From Paenibacillus sp. VTT E-133291 (GTDB taxonomy: Bacteria; Bacillota; Bacilli; Paenibacillales; Paenibacillaceae), in NCBI RefSeq assembly GCF_002264395.1, contig NZ_NFVA01000051.1:1-51010 (forward strand): 51,010 nucleotides of DNA, in the 5' to 3' direction. This document shows positions 25,147 through 33,249 of the stretch, piece by piece. A model generated the notes under the pieces. It was not told the origin of the DNA. It did not search any database and saw only the letters and a program-made list of their open reading frames with translations. The first letter of the stretch is position 1. Every line of letters starts with the position of its first letter. Both the position numbers and the translations under genes were made by a program.

Positions 25147-26433
25147 ATGAGCAAGCTTACACAAACGGAATTGGATTCGCAAGCAGGGGCACAGCAGACC
25201 GATACCGTAGGATCAGGTACACCGGATGTTGCAGCAGGCAAGCTTAGCGCGGTATTCCCTTCTTACGCCAGATATGATCTTAGCTTAGTTAAAGGCAAGG
25301 GCACCTGGGTATGGGATGATAAGGGCAATAAGTATCTTGATTTTACAAGTGGATTAGCTGTGACCAGTCTAGGTCATGCTCCTGAAAAAGTCGGTGCGAA
25401 GCTGAAGGATCAGATTGACACGCTCTGGCATGTCTCGAACCTGTTCCATATTCCGGGACAGGACAAAGTTGCAAATCTTTTGACAGAGAATAGCTGCGCT
25501 GATCAAGTCTTTTTCTGCAATAGTGGGGCAGAAGCGAATGAGGCTGCTATTAAGCTGGCTCGCCGTTACCACCAGAAGGTAAAGGGTGCTGATCGTTATG
25601 AAATCATTACGTTTGAACAATCTTTCCATGGTCGTACGCTAGCTACACTGACTGCTACAGGTCAGCAAAAGGTAAAAGAAGGCTTCCTGCCGCTTCCAGC
25701 AGGCTTTAAGACGGTACCTTTGCATGATCTCCCAGCGTTAGAGGCTGCTATTGGCGATCACACAGCTGCTATTATGCTGGAGATGGTACTTGCAGAGGGT
25801 GGCGTGCTTGAGGTAGAACCTGAGTTCTTGAACGCTGTTGTGGCGCTATGTGAGAAACACGGACTGCTTCTAATTGTAGACGAAGTACAGACCGGTATGG
25901 GACGTACAGGCAAGTTGTTCGCTCATCAGCATTATGGAATTGAACCGGATATTTTCACCTTGGCTAAGGGGATTGCTAGTGGGTTTCCAGCAGGCTTAAT
26001 GCTTGGCAAAGGCTATTTGCGTGAGGCTTTCTCACCGGGCAGCCATGCGTCCACCTTCGGGGGAACACCGCTCGCAACAGCGGTTATGGCAGCGACGATT
26101 GAAACGATGCTGGAGGATGAGCTTCCACAACGTGCCGAAGAAATGGGTAAGTACCTGACAGGTCTTTTGAAAGAGAAGCTGGCGGACTGTTCTTTTGTGA
26201 AAGATATCCGTGGTAAAGGACTGTTGATCGGGATTGAATGTCAATCACCAGCGGGCGATATTGTATTGGCTGGACAAAAGAAAGGCCTGTTGTTCGTGAC
26301 AGCGGGTCCTAATGTCCTTCGCCTGCTGCCTAATCTATATGTAAGCAAAGAGGAGATCGACCAGGCGGTGGACATCCTATCCGAACTCATTCATACTTAT
26401 GCTAAACAAGCAAACGGGGAGGTAAGCTCATGA
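25147..26433 (+). CDS. argD: Acetylornithine aminotransferase
   Basis: ArgD is a PLP-dependent class III aminotransferase forming N-acetylornithine. The 428-residue protein has FFCNSGAEANEAAIKLAR (PLP phosphate contact, about 121-138), LLIVDEVQTGMGRTG near 240-254, and the Schiff-base lysine in TLAKGIASGFP (about 275). An N-terminal Gln/Thr/Gly-rich stretch of about 30 residues precedes the usual start. The stop overlaps argF by ATGA. Confidence 0.95.
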   Translation: MSKLTQTELDSQAGAQQTDTVGSGTPDVAAGKLSAVFPSYARYDLSLVKGKGTWVWDDKGNKYLDFTSGLAVTSLGHAPEKVGAKLKDQIDTLWHVSNLFHIPGQDKVANLLTENSCADQVFFCNSGAEANEAAIKLARRYHQKVKGADRYEIITFEQSFHGRTLATLTATGQQKVKEGFLPLPAGFKTVPLHDLPALEAAIGDHTAAIMLEMVLAEGGVLEVEPEFLNAVVALCEKHGLLLIVDEVQTGMGRTGKLFAHQHYGIEPDIFTLAKGIASGFPAGLMLGKGYLREAFSPGSHASTFGGTPLATAVMAATIETMLEDELPQRAEEMGKYLTGLLKEKLADCSFVKDIRGKGLLIGIECQSPAGDIVLAGQKKGLLFVTAGPNVLRLLPNLYVSKEEIDQAVDILSELIHTYAKQANGEVSS

Positions 26434-27398
26434 GTCAGGGCGTACAGAGTAATAAGATCACCATTGCACAGCAACTGAAAGGCCGTGATTTACTGGAGCT
26501 GAACGATTACAGCCCGGAAGAAATTACGTACTTAATAGATTCTGCGATTGAGCTGAAGAAGAAGCAAAAAAATGGCGAAGAATTCCAGCCGCTGAAAGGG
26601 AAGACAATCGGTCTTATTTTTGAAAAGTCTTCTACTCGTACGCGCGTGTCGTTTGAAGTTGGAATGTATCAGCTGGGAGGGCATGCCCTTTTCTTAAGCA
26701 AAAATGATATCCAGCTTGGACGCGGTGAAACGGTTGGCGATACAGCACAAGTAATGTCACGTTACCTCGACGGCATTATGATCCGTACCTTTGGCCATGA
26801 AAAAGTAGAAGATCTGGCTCGTTATGCTTCTATTCCAGTAATCAACGGTCTGAGCGACCTGGCACATCCTTGCCAAGTGCTGGCGGATTACCAAACGATT
26901 TACGAGCACAAAGGGAAGCTTAAAGGCCTGAAGCTGGCTTACATCGGCGATGGCAACAATATGGCACATTCCCTGATGATTGGTGGCGCTAAGCTGGGTG
27001 TGGACGTATCTATCGCTGGACCGGAAGGTTATGAGCCGGATGCAGCGGTTGTAGCAGAAGCTCGTGAGATCGCTAAGGTAACCGGAGCAAAGATCGTGGT
27101 CACTCACAGCCCGCAAGAAGCTGTACAAGACGCTGACGTCATCTATACGGATGTGTGGGCGAGCATGGGCTTCGAAGAGGAGCAAAAGGCGCGTGTAGCG
27201 GCATTCAAAGACTATCAGGTCAATGAGGAGCTTGTAAAAGGCGCGAAGAGCGATTATCTTTTCCTGCACTGCCTGCCAGCCCACCGTGAGGAAGAGGTCA
27301 GCACAGGCGTGATTGACGGCCCTAACTCGGTGATCTTTGATCAGGCTGAGAACCGCCTGCATGCGCAGAAGGCTTTAATGGCTGCGCTGATGGGATAA
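26430..27398 (+). CDS. argF: Ornithine carbamoyltransferase
   Basis: ArgF joins carbamoyl phosphate to ornithine, giving citrulline. The 322-residue protein shows the carbamoyl phosphate loop STRTRVSFE near residues 65-73, HPCQVLADYQTIYE near 148-161, and HCLPAHREEEV near 281-291. In Bacillus subtilis carAB lies between argD and argF; here the two genes overlap directly, so carbamoyl phosphate must come from elsewhere. No terminator follows. Confidence 0.96.
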   Translation: MSQGVQSNKITIAQQLKGRDLLELNDYSPEEITYLIDSAIELKKKQKNGEEFQPLKGKTIGLIFEKSSTRTRVSFEVGMYQLGGHALFLSKNDIQLGRGETVGDTAQVMSRYLDGIMIRTFGHEKVEDLARYASIPVINGLSDLAHPCQVLADYQTIYEHKGKLKGLKLAYIGDGNNMAHSLMIGGAKLGVDVSIAGPEGYEPDAAVVAEAREIAKVTGAKIVVTHSPQEAVQDADVIYTDVWASMGFEEEQKARVAAFKDYQVNEELVKGAKSDYLFLHCLPAHREEEVSTGVIDGPNSVIFDQAENRLHAQKALMAALMG

Positions 27399-27421
27399 AA
27401 AATTCATAAAGAAAATTAGGA

Positions 27422-27450
27422 TTGAACTTATATTGGTCTAAGATTATATA
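27422..27450 (+). promoter_or_regulatory. Candidate sigma-A promoter for argGH
   Basis: TTGAAC at 27422-27427, 17 bases, TATATA at 27445-27450. The start would be near 27457, placing repeat A2 in the leader. No clear ARG box is seen here. Confidence 0.55.
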
Positions 27451-27485
27451 AAATACTATATAAGATGAACTTATTAAGTAGCGTT

Positions 27486-27658
27486 GGAATTTCGGTGCGG
27501 AGCAACGGAGTGAAAGTTTGGAACTGTAGGAGCGTTAGCGTTCGCCTTTATAATCAGATTTCATCTGCGAAACGCAGACTTAAATCATAGAAATCTGATT
27601 ATAACAGCGACCGGAAGTCCAAACATTTCACGCAGTTGCACCTTATCACCGGAGTTCT
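27486..27658 (+). repeat. Repeat family A, copy A2: structured element before argG
   Basis: Stems: 27486-27497/27647-27658 (12 pairs with G-U), CAAC/GTTG (27503-27506/27635-27638), GTGAAA/TTTCAC (27510-27515/27626-27631), GTTTGG/CCAAAC (27516-27521/27619-27624), hairpin GAGCG-TTAG-CGTTC (27530-27543), a perfect 15-bp arm (27548-27562/27590-27604), and TCTGCG-AAA-CGCAGA (27564-27578). The arms differ in bases from A1 but pair in the same places. The element ends 55 bases before the argG start and fills most of the argF-argG gap. Confidence 0.9.
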
Positions 27659-27713
27659 ATAAGCGCACTTTAGCGAATCTTATACCTCCCACACGAAAGG
27701 AAGTTGCCACACC

Positions 27714-28949
27714 ATGGCTAAAGAAAAAATTGTACTCGCCTATTCCGGCGGACTAGATACATCCGTTATTTTGAAATGGCTTAAAGAAACCTATGACGCG
27801 GAGATCATCGCCTTCACAGCCGATATCGGCCAGAAGGAAGAGCTCGACGGTTTGGAGGAAAAAGCACTAGCAACCGGTGCATCGAAAGTATATATCGATG
27901 ACCTGCGCGATGAATTCGCTAGCGATTTCATCTACCCAATGTTCCAATCCGGCGCACTCTATGAGGGTCAGTACTTGCTTGGAACTAGTATTGCTCGTCC
28001 GCTGATCGCTAAACGCATGGTGGATATCGCCATCGCTGAAGGTGCAACAGCTATCGCACACGGCGCGACAGGCAAAGGGAATGACCAAGTCCGTTTTGAG
28101 CTTGGTGTAGCTGCTTTGGCACCAGACATCAAGGTAATCGCACCTTGGCGTCTGGAAGAATTCCGCAATCAATTCCCAGGCCGTGCGGAAATGATCGCTT
28201 ATGCGGAAGCTAATGATATTCCTGTACAAGCATCTGCGGCTAAGCCGTATTCGATGGACCGTAACCTGCTGCATATCAGCTATGAGAGCGGCGTATTGGA
28301 AGATCCTTGGTTTGATCCAAGTGCACCGGAGAACAAAGGAATGTTCCTGCTGAGCAACGCTCCTGAAGATGCTCCGGATGAAGCGGAATATTTGGAACTC
28401 GATTTCGTTAAGGGAGACTGCGTAGCCCTGAATGGTGAGTCCTTATCCCCACTGCAAGTGATGGATAAACTGAATGAGCTAGGTGGTAAACACGGTATTG
28501 GACGTGTGGATATGGTTGAGAACCGTTTTGTCGGCATGAAGAGCCGCGGCGTGTATGAGACTCCGGGTGGAACCATCCTGTTCGTCGCTCATCGCAAAAT
28601 GGAATCCATCACGATGGACCGTGAAGTGATGAACCTGCGTGACAGCCTGATCACTCGTTACAGCACTTTGGTGTATAACGGTTTCTGGTTCGCACCAGAG
28701 CGTATTGCACTGCAAGCTCTTGTAACACAGAGCCAACAAAATGTAACGGGTACTGTTCGTCTTAAACTGTACAAAGGCAACATCATTGGCGCTGGAGTGA
28801 AGAGCCCGGTCAGCCTGTACAATCCTGAGATTGCAACGATGGAAGCTGATCCTACACAAGCTTATGATCAAGGGGATGCAACTGGTTTTATCCACTTGAA
28901 CGCATTGCGCCTTAAAGTTTCTACAGGTGTAAATGGAGCTTCGAAATAG
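27714..28949 (+). CDS. argG: Argininosuccinate synthase
   Basis: ArgG couples citrulline and aspartate with ATP. The 411-residue protein has the N-type ATP pyrophosphatase loop LAYSGGLDTSV at residues 8-18, AHGATGKGNDQVRFE near 115-129, and ends in the family's C-terminal multimerisation segment. It has its own candidate promoter and a leader containing repeat A2. AAAGGAAG precedes the ATG. Confidence 0.97.
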   Translation: MAKEKIVLAYSGGLDTSVILKWLKETYDAEIIAFTADIGQKEELDGLEEKALATGASKVYIDDLRDEFASDFIYPMFQSGALYEGQYLLGTSIARPLIAKRMVDIAIAEGATAIAHGATGKGNDQVRFELGVAALAPDIKVIAPWRLEEFRNQFPGRAEMIAYAEANDIPVQASAAKPYSMDRNLLHISYESGVLEDPWFDPSAPENKGMFLLSNAPEDAPDEAEYLELDFVKGDCVALNGESLSPLQVMDKLNELGGKHGIGRVDMVENRFVGMKSRGVYETPGGTILFVAHRKMESITMDREVMNLRDSLITRYSTLVYNGFWFAPERIALQALVTQSQQNVTGTVRLKLYKGNIIGAGVKSPVSLYNPEIATMEADPTQAYDQGDATGFIHLNALRLKVSTGVNGASK

Positions 28950-28981
28950 AACGGTAATATAAACTTAAACGGGCATTCCGA

Positions 28982-29013
28982 AGGCCGTTCCTCCCGTCAG
29001 GATAGGAGCGGCC
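28982..29013 (+). other. Intercistronic hairpin between argG and argH
   Basis: AGGCCG-TTCCT and AGGAG-CGGCCCT arms around an 11-base loop, without a T run. It could stabilise or tune the argG-argH message rather than end it. Confidence 0.5.
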
Positions 29014-29042
29014 CTCTGGCGTCCAAGAGGAGGAAACTACAG

Positions 29043-30458
29043 GTGAGCAAGCTTTGGGGCGGACGGTTTACTAAAGGAACGAACAAACTGGTGGAGGAAT
29101 ATACGGCTTCCATTGGATTTGATAAGGCTTTGGCTAAAGAAGATGTACAAGGCAGTCTGGCACATGTCACAATGCTGGGCAAGTGCGGAATCCTTCCACA
29201 AGAAGATGTGGAGACGATTAAGCAAGGTCTGAACAAAGTATTGGACAAGGTTAACGCTGGTGAGGTTGTTTTCTCCGTAGCGGATGAAGACATCCATATG
29301 AATATTGAAAAACATCTGATCGAGGAAATCGGTCCGGTCGGTGGTAAACTGCACACAGGACGCAGCCGTAACGATCAGGTGGCAACGGACATGCATCTTT
29401 ATTTACGTGGCCGTGTAGTTGAGCTAGTTAGCTTGCTGCATGAATTGCAGGAAGCTTTGATCGAGCAAGCTAAAGACAATGTAGAGACGATCATCCCTGG
29501 TTACACGCATTTGCAGCGGGCACAACCGATCCTCTTTGCTCACCACTTGCTTGCTTACGTCTCCATGTTCCGCCGCGATGCGGAGCGTTTGACGGACAGC
29601 TACAAACGGATCAACGTTCTGCCGCTCGGAGCAGGAGCGCTTGCGGGAACGACCTTCCCGATTGACCGCCATTTTGTAGCGGAACAACTGGGCTTTGACA
29701 GTGTATATGAGAACAGTCTGGATGCTGTCAGCGACCGCGATTTCATCGTGGAGTTCTTGGCGAATGCAGCCCTTGTAATGACCCACCTTTCCAGACTTAG
29801 TGAGGAATTGGTGCTGTGGAGCAGTACAGAGTTCAGCTTTGTAGAACTGGATGATGCTTTCTGTACAGGCAGCAGCATTATGCCGCAGAAGAAGAACCCG
29901 GATGTACCAGAATTGGTACGGGGCAAAACAGGTCGTGTATACGGCAACCTGGTTGGCTTGCTGACTGTTCTGAAATCTTTGCCACTAGCGTACAACAAGG
30001 ATATGCAGGAAGATAAAGAGGGCATGTTCGATACTGTTACTACGCTGACTGGTGCGCTGCAATTGTTCGCGCCGATGATTTCCACCATGAAGGTGAACAA
30101 GGGGCGTATGCGTGAAGCTGTGAACACGGACTTCTCGAATGCAACGGATATCGCCGACTTCTTGGTAGGCAAAGGTCTTCCTTTCCGCCAAGCACATGAA
30201 GTCATCGGAAAAACAGTGCTCTACTGCATTAACGAAGGCAAGTTCCTGCTGGATCTGACGCTGGAAGAGTTCATGCAATTCTCACCGCTGTTTGACGAGA
30301 ATATCTATGCTGTTCTTCAACCGGAAGCGGTAGTCAACGCCCGTAACGTTTATGGTGGCACAGCTACTGTTCAGGTGAAAGCTGCAATCGAACGCGCGGA
30401 GCAGGCACTGCACGAAGCTAATGAATGGGTTGTAAAACACGGTAACGCTATATTGTAA
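29043..30458 (+). CDS. argH: Argininosuccinate lyase
   Basis: ArgH splits argininosuccinate to arginine and fumarate, the last step. The 471-residue protein opens KLWGGRFTKGTNKLVEEY and has the superfamily signature GSSIMPQKKNPDVPELVRGK near residues 277-296, with the catalytic serine in the mobile loop. GTG start 29043 follows GAGGAGG at 29027-29033 by 9 bases. A terminator closes the arginine region. Confidence 0.97.
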   Translation: MSKLWGGRFTKGTNKLVEEYTASIGFDKALAKEDVQGSLAHVTMLGKCGILPQEDVETIKQGLNKVLDKVNAGEVVFSVADEDIHMNIEKHLIEEIGPVGGKLHTGRSRNDQVATDMHLYLRGRVVELVSLLHELQEALIEQAKDNVETIIPGYTHLQRAQPILFAHHLLAYVSMFRRDAERLTDSYKRINVLPLGAGALAGTTFPIDRHFVAEQLGFDSVYENSLDAVSDRDFIVEFLANAALVMTHLSRLSEELVLWSSTEFSFVELDDAFCTGSSIMPQKKNPDVPELVRGKTGRVYGNLVGLLTVLKSLPLAYNKDMQEDKEGMFDTVTTLTGALQLFAPMISTMKVNKGRMREAVNTDFSNATDIADFLVGKGLPFRQAHEVIGKTVLYCINEGKFLLDLTLEEFMQFSPLFDENIYAVLQPEAVVNARNVYGGTATVQVKAAIERAEQALHEANEWVVKHGNAIL

Positions 30459-30472
30459 ACCGTTTGAATACC

Positions 30473-30517
30473 AAATCTCGCCTCAGACTGTTATAGGTCG
30501 CAGGCGGGATTTTTTTT
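30473..30517 (+). terminator. Terminator after argH
   Basis: AATCTCGCCT pairs with AGGCGGGATT (one G-U), with an inner GACT/AGGTC stem, then eight T residues. Confidence 0.9.
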
Positions 30518-30604
30518 AGCTAAAAGGACTCTAAGTACAACATAACTGGATTCGCAGTGTTCTTTACGGTTATCCTTAGAGTAGGGATAGGAGGGGGCGT
30601 AAGT

Positions 30605-31804
30605 ATGAGTAGAGAGCAAATCCTAGACGAGCTTAGATCCCAATTAGAGCTGGGAAATCATATTATTGGAGTAGCCACAGGTGCTGGAATAACCGCAAAG
30701 TATGCGAAGCAGGGTGGCGCTGATTTTCTACTGATGTTAAATTCGGGTAAATTCCGCCAGATGGGGAGGAGCTCTCTTGCTGGGATTTTGCCTTTTTGTA
30801 ATAGCAATGATATGGTGATGGACTTTGCATCTAGGGAGATCATCCCTTTGGTAAGAGATATTCCTATTATTTTTGGCCTTAATGCAACCGATCCGACAAA
30901 AGATATGGAGAGCTATATCAGTGAAATAAAGAATAAGGGATTTTCCGGAATTAATAACTACCCCACGGTTGGCTTAATAGATGGTCAATTTGGAGAAGCG
31001 CTCGAAGAAGAGGGAAATGGTTATCTACTCGAAGTAGAAGCTATAAGAATAGCCCATGAAAAAGATTTGTTTACCATAGCCTTTGTATTTGATGAAATTC
31101 AAGCTGCTCAGATGATAGAAGCTGGAGCGGATGTGATTTGTGCACATCTAGGCTTAACCGAAGGGGGATTATTAGGAGCCAGGAAGGTATTCTCTCTGGA
31201 AGCTGCCAAGGCTAAGGCGGACAAGATTTTTAATAGATGCAATGCGCTAAAGCCAGATTTAATTAAATTGGTGTATGGTGGTCCTGTGAAAACGCCAATT
31301 GATGTGCAGTATATGTACAGTAATAATCAAAACTTGATGGGGTATATCGGGGGCTCTGCTTTTGAAAGAATTCCCTCGGAGAAGTCCATTACGAATATAA
31401 CCAAAGCTTTTAAAGTGTCGGGGACGCTGGATGAAGATGATTTTATGGTCAAAATGTTAGACGGCATCACCAAGCACTATGATTATGTTGAATTTGTAAA
31501 AGAATACATAGCTCAAAATTATAGGAATGAGATTTTGTTTGCAGATTTAGCTAAGGTGGCCCATGTATCCCGAAGTTACTTAAGTAGCTTGTTTACCAAA
31601 AAAGTAGGCTGCAGCTTCCAAACGTATCTCGTGCAATTTCGGATGGATAAGGCAGCGGAAATATTACATAGAGACTCTATCCAGTTATCTGAGCTGGCGC
31701 CATTAGTTGGCTACCAAGACTATGCGCAGTTTAGCAAAATGTTTAAGAAGTATAAAGGTTATTCTCCCAAACAATATAAATCTAACATAAACACAAAAAC
31801 ATAA
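30605..31804 (+). CDS. AraC-type regulator fused to a Tm-1/PEP-hydrolase-type TIM barrel
   Basis: The 399-residue protein has two parts. Residues 1 to about 270 are a TIM barrel of the PF09370 type: GAGITAK, GGAD, NSGKFR, SLAG, NYPTVGLIDG (about 115-124), AHLGLT (about 179-184), GGP, GGSAFER. Residues about 295-395 are an AraC/XylS DNA-binding domain with two helix-turn-helix units (LAKVAHVSRSYLSSLF; LAPLVGYQDYAQFSKMFKK; ending GYSPKQY). The barrel is close to the free-standing enzyme-like protein encoded at 33250, but where that has CHGGP this has VYGGP, so the barrel may bind ligand without turning it over. The likely targets are the two genes just downstream. ATG 30605 is supported by AGGAGGGGG; longer starts have no site. 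Confidence 0.9.
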   Translation: MSREQILDELRSQLELGNHIIGVATGAGITAKYAKQGGADFLLMLNSGKFRQMGRSSLAGILPFCNSNDMVMDFASREIIPLVRDIPIIFGLNATDPTKDMESYISEIKNKGFSGINNYPTVGLIDGQFGEALEEEGNGYLLEVEAIRIAHEKDLFTIAFVFDEIQAAQMIEAGADVICAHLGLTEGGLLGARKVFSLEAAKAKADKIFNRCNALKPDLIKLVYGGPVKTPIDVQYMYSNNQNLMGYIGGSAFERIPSEKSITNITKAFKVSGTLDEDDFMVKMLDGITKHYDYVEFVKEYIAQNYRNEILFADLAKVAHVSRSYLSSLFTKKVGCSFQTYLVQFRMDKAAEILHRDSIQLSELAPLVGYQDYAQFSKMFKKYKGYSPKQYKSNINTKT

Positions 31805-31808
31805 GACA

Positions 31809-31823
31809 TAAAAGCGTTTTCAT
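31809..31823 (-). promoter_or_regulatory. Candidate cre site (CcpA catabolite control)
   Basis: On the minus strand the sequence is ATGAAAACGCTTTTA, fitting the known cre consensus WTGAAARCGYTTWNN throughout. It lies 5 bases after the regulator stop codon and before the terminator. A roadblock or a role for the downstream genes would be inference. Confidence 0.6.
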
Positions 31824-31837
31824 TGATAATTCAAAGA

Positions 31838-31872
31838 AGTATGATTAACTCATAAGTTGATCATGCTTTTTT
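31838..31872 (+). terminator. Terminator after the AraC-type regulator
   Basis: AGTATGATTAACT (31838-31850) pairs with AGTTGATCATGCT (31855-31867) with two G-U pairs, loop CATA, then a T run. Confidence 0.88.
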
Positions 31873-31970
31873 GAAATATAAGAAAGTATAAGTTTCACAT
31901 TATACTTTCTTATATTTCTCGTTTAAACGCTTGCCGTCCTCAAAAGGACGCCGAAGGCATTTATACTTGT
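31873..31970 (+). repeat. Repeat family B, full copy B2
   Basis: A perfect 19-bp stem (31873-31891 with 31900-31918, loop GTTTCACA) is followed by the palindrome CGTTTAAACG, the hairpin CGTCC-TCAAAA-GGACG and GCCGAAGGC, then TTTATACTTG, whose TTTATACTT can also pair with AAGTATAA of the first arm. It starts where the preceding terminator ends and stops 29 bases before the UPF0261 gene. I see no sigma-A promoter between the terminator and that gene other than within this element. Confidence 0.88.
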
Positions 31971-31999
31971 TGCAGATATCTGAAGAGGAGGTTGAAGAA

Positions 32000-33208
32000 A
32001 TGAAGACGATTGCCATTGCCGGAACTTTTGACACCAAGGGTGAAGAATATCTCTACATTAAAAATTTGCTTGAAAGCTTGGAGTTAGGTACGTTTACGAT
32101 TCATACGGGTGTGTTTGAGCCCACTTTTACACCGGATATCTCTAACCGAGAAGTAGCAGCAGCCGCGGGTGTAAGTATAGACGAGCTCGTTGCCAAGAAA
32201 GATAGAGCGTTAGCGACAGAATTATTAGCTAAAGGTATGGAAAAATTAGTACCTGAATTATATAAGCAAGGCAAGTTTGATGGCATTATCTCCTTTGGGG
32301 GTACTGGAGGTACCTCGCTTGTCACTCCTGGTATGCGGGCACTGCCTATTGGTGTACCAAAAGTGATGGTTTCGACCGTAGCTTCAGGGAATACTGCTCC
32401 ATATGTAGGCACTAGTGATATTGTCATGATGCCATCTGTAGTAGACGTTGCAGGACTGAACTCCATTTCGACGAAGATTTTTACGAATGCAGCCTTCGCC
32501 ATCGCCGGTATGCTTAAATTTGAGAATAAACAAGTGATAGAGAAAAAACCATTAGTAGCTACAACAATGTTTGGGGTAACAACCCCCTGTGTGACGGCAG
32601 CCCGTAACTATCTTGAAGCTAGAGGATATGAAGTGCTTGTATTCCATGCAACAGGTGTAGGTGGCCAGTCCATGGAAGCACTAATCGAGGCTGGTTTTAT
32701 TGAAGGTGTATTGGATCTGACCACAACAGAATGGGCGGACGAAATTATTGGTGGTGTGCTAAATGCTGGACCTCATCGGTTAGAAGCTGCTGGAAAACAT
32801 CATATTCCACAGGTTGTGTCGGTAGGTGCGCTTGATATGTGTAACTTTGGTCCTTATGATACGGTACCCGAGAAATTTGCTGGACATAAATTCTATAAGC
32901 ATAACCCTACAGTTACTTTGATGAGAACAACAGTAGAAGAAAATGAAGCCATCGGCAAAAAGCTTGTCGAGAAATTAAATATGGCCAAAGAGAAAACGGT
33001 GTTAATGCTGCCGCTTAAAGGGATATCTGGCATTGATGTCGCAGGCGAAGCTTTTTATGGGGTAGAGGAAGATCAAATGTTATTTGATACCTTAAGAAAT
33101 GGTGTAAACAGAAATGTTGTAGAGGTTATCGAAATGGATTGTGCCATTAATGATGTGGAGTTTGCAGAAGCTGCCGCACAGAAGCTAATAGATCTCATGA
33201 GCAAATAA
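32000..33208 (+). CDS. UPF0261 protein, Tm-1-like ATP-binding domain
   Basis: The 402-residue protein matches the UPF0261 family, which is also the N-terminal half of tomato Tm-1. It starts KTIAIAGTFDTKGEEY and contains a glycine-rich loop SFGGTGGTSLVTPGMRALP near residues 98-116, STVASGNTAPYVGTSDI near 126-142, and VVDVAGLN. The family fold binds ATP in the plant protein; the bacterial reaction is unknown. ATG 32000 is chosen because GAGGAGG lies at 31985-31991 and the protein then begins at the family N terminus. It forms a pair with the TIM-barrel gene 41 bases downstream. Confidence 0.92.
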   Translation: MKTIAIAGTFDTKGEEYLYIKNLLESLELGTFTIHTGVFEPTFTPDISNREVAAAAGVSIDELVAKKDRALATELLAKGMEKLVPELYKQGKFDGIISFGGTGGTSLVTPGMRALPIGVPKVMVSTVASGNTAPYVGTSDIVMMPSVVDVAGLNSISTKIFTNAAFAIAGMLKFENKQVIEKKPLVATTMFGVTTPCVTAARNYLEARGYEVLVFHATGVGGQSMEALIEAGFIEGVLDLTTTEWADEIIGGVLNAGPHRLEAAGKHHIPQVVSVGALDMCNFGPYDTVPEKFAGHKFYKHNPTVTLMRTTVEENEAIGKKLVEKLNMAKEKTVLMLPLKGISGIDVAGEAFYGVEEDQMLFDTLRNGVNRNVVEVIEMDCAINDVEFAEAAAQKLIDLMSK

Positions 33209-33249
33209 CACTAACACAGAACATTTAATTAATGATGGAGGCGTTTCAC

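Noticed and set aside
19349..27658. Insertion sequence or MITE with transposase
   Set aside because: No transposase gene, and the two A copies lack obvious target duplications; kept only as a structured repeat of unknown origin.
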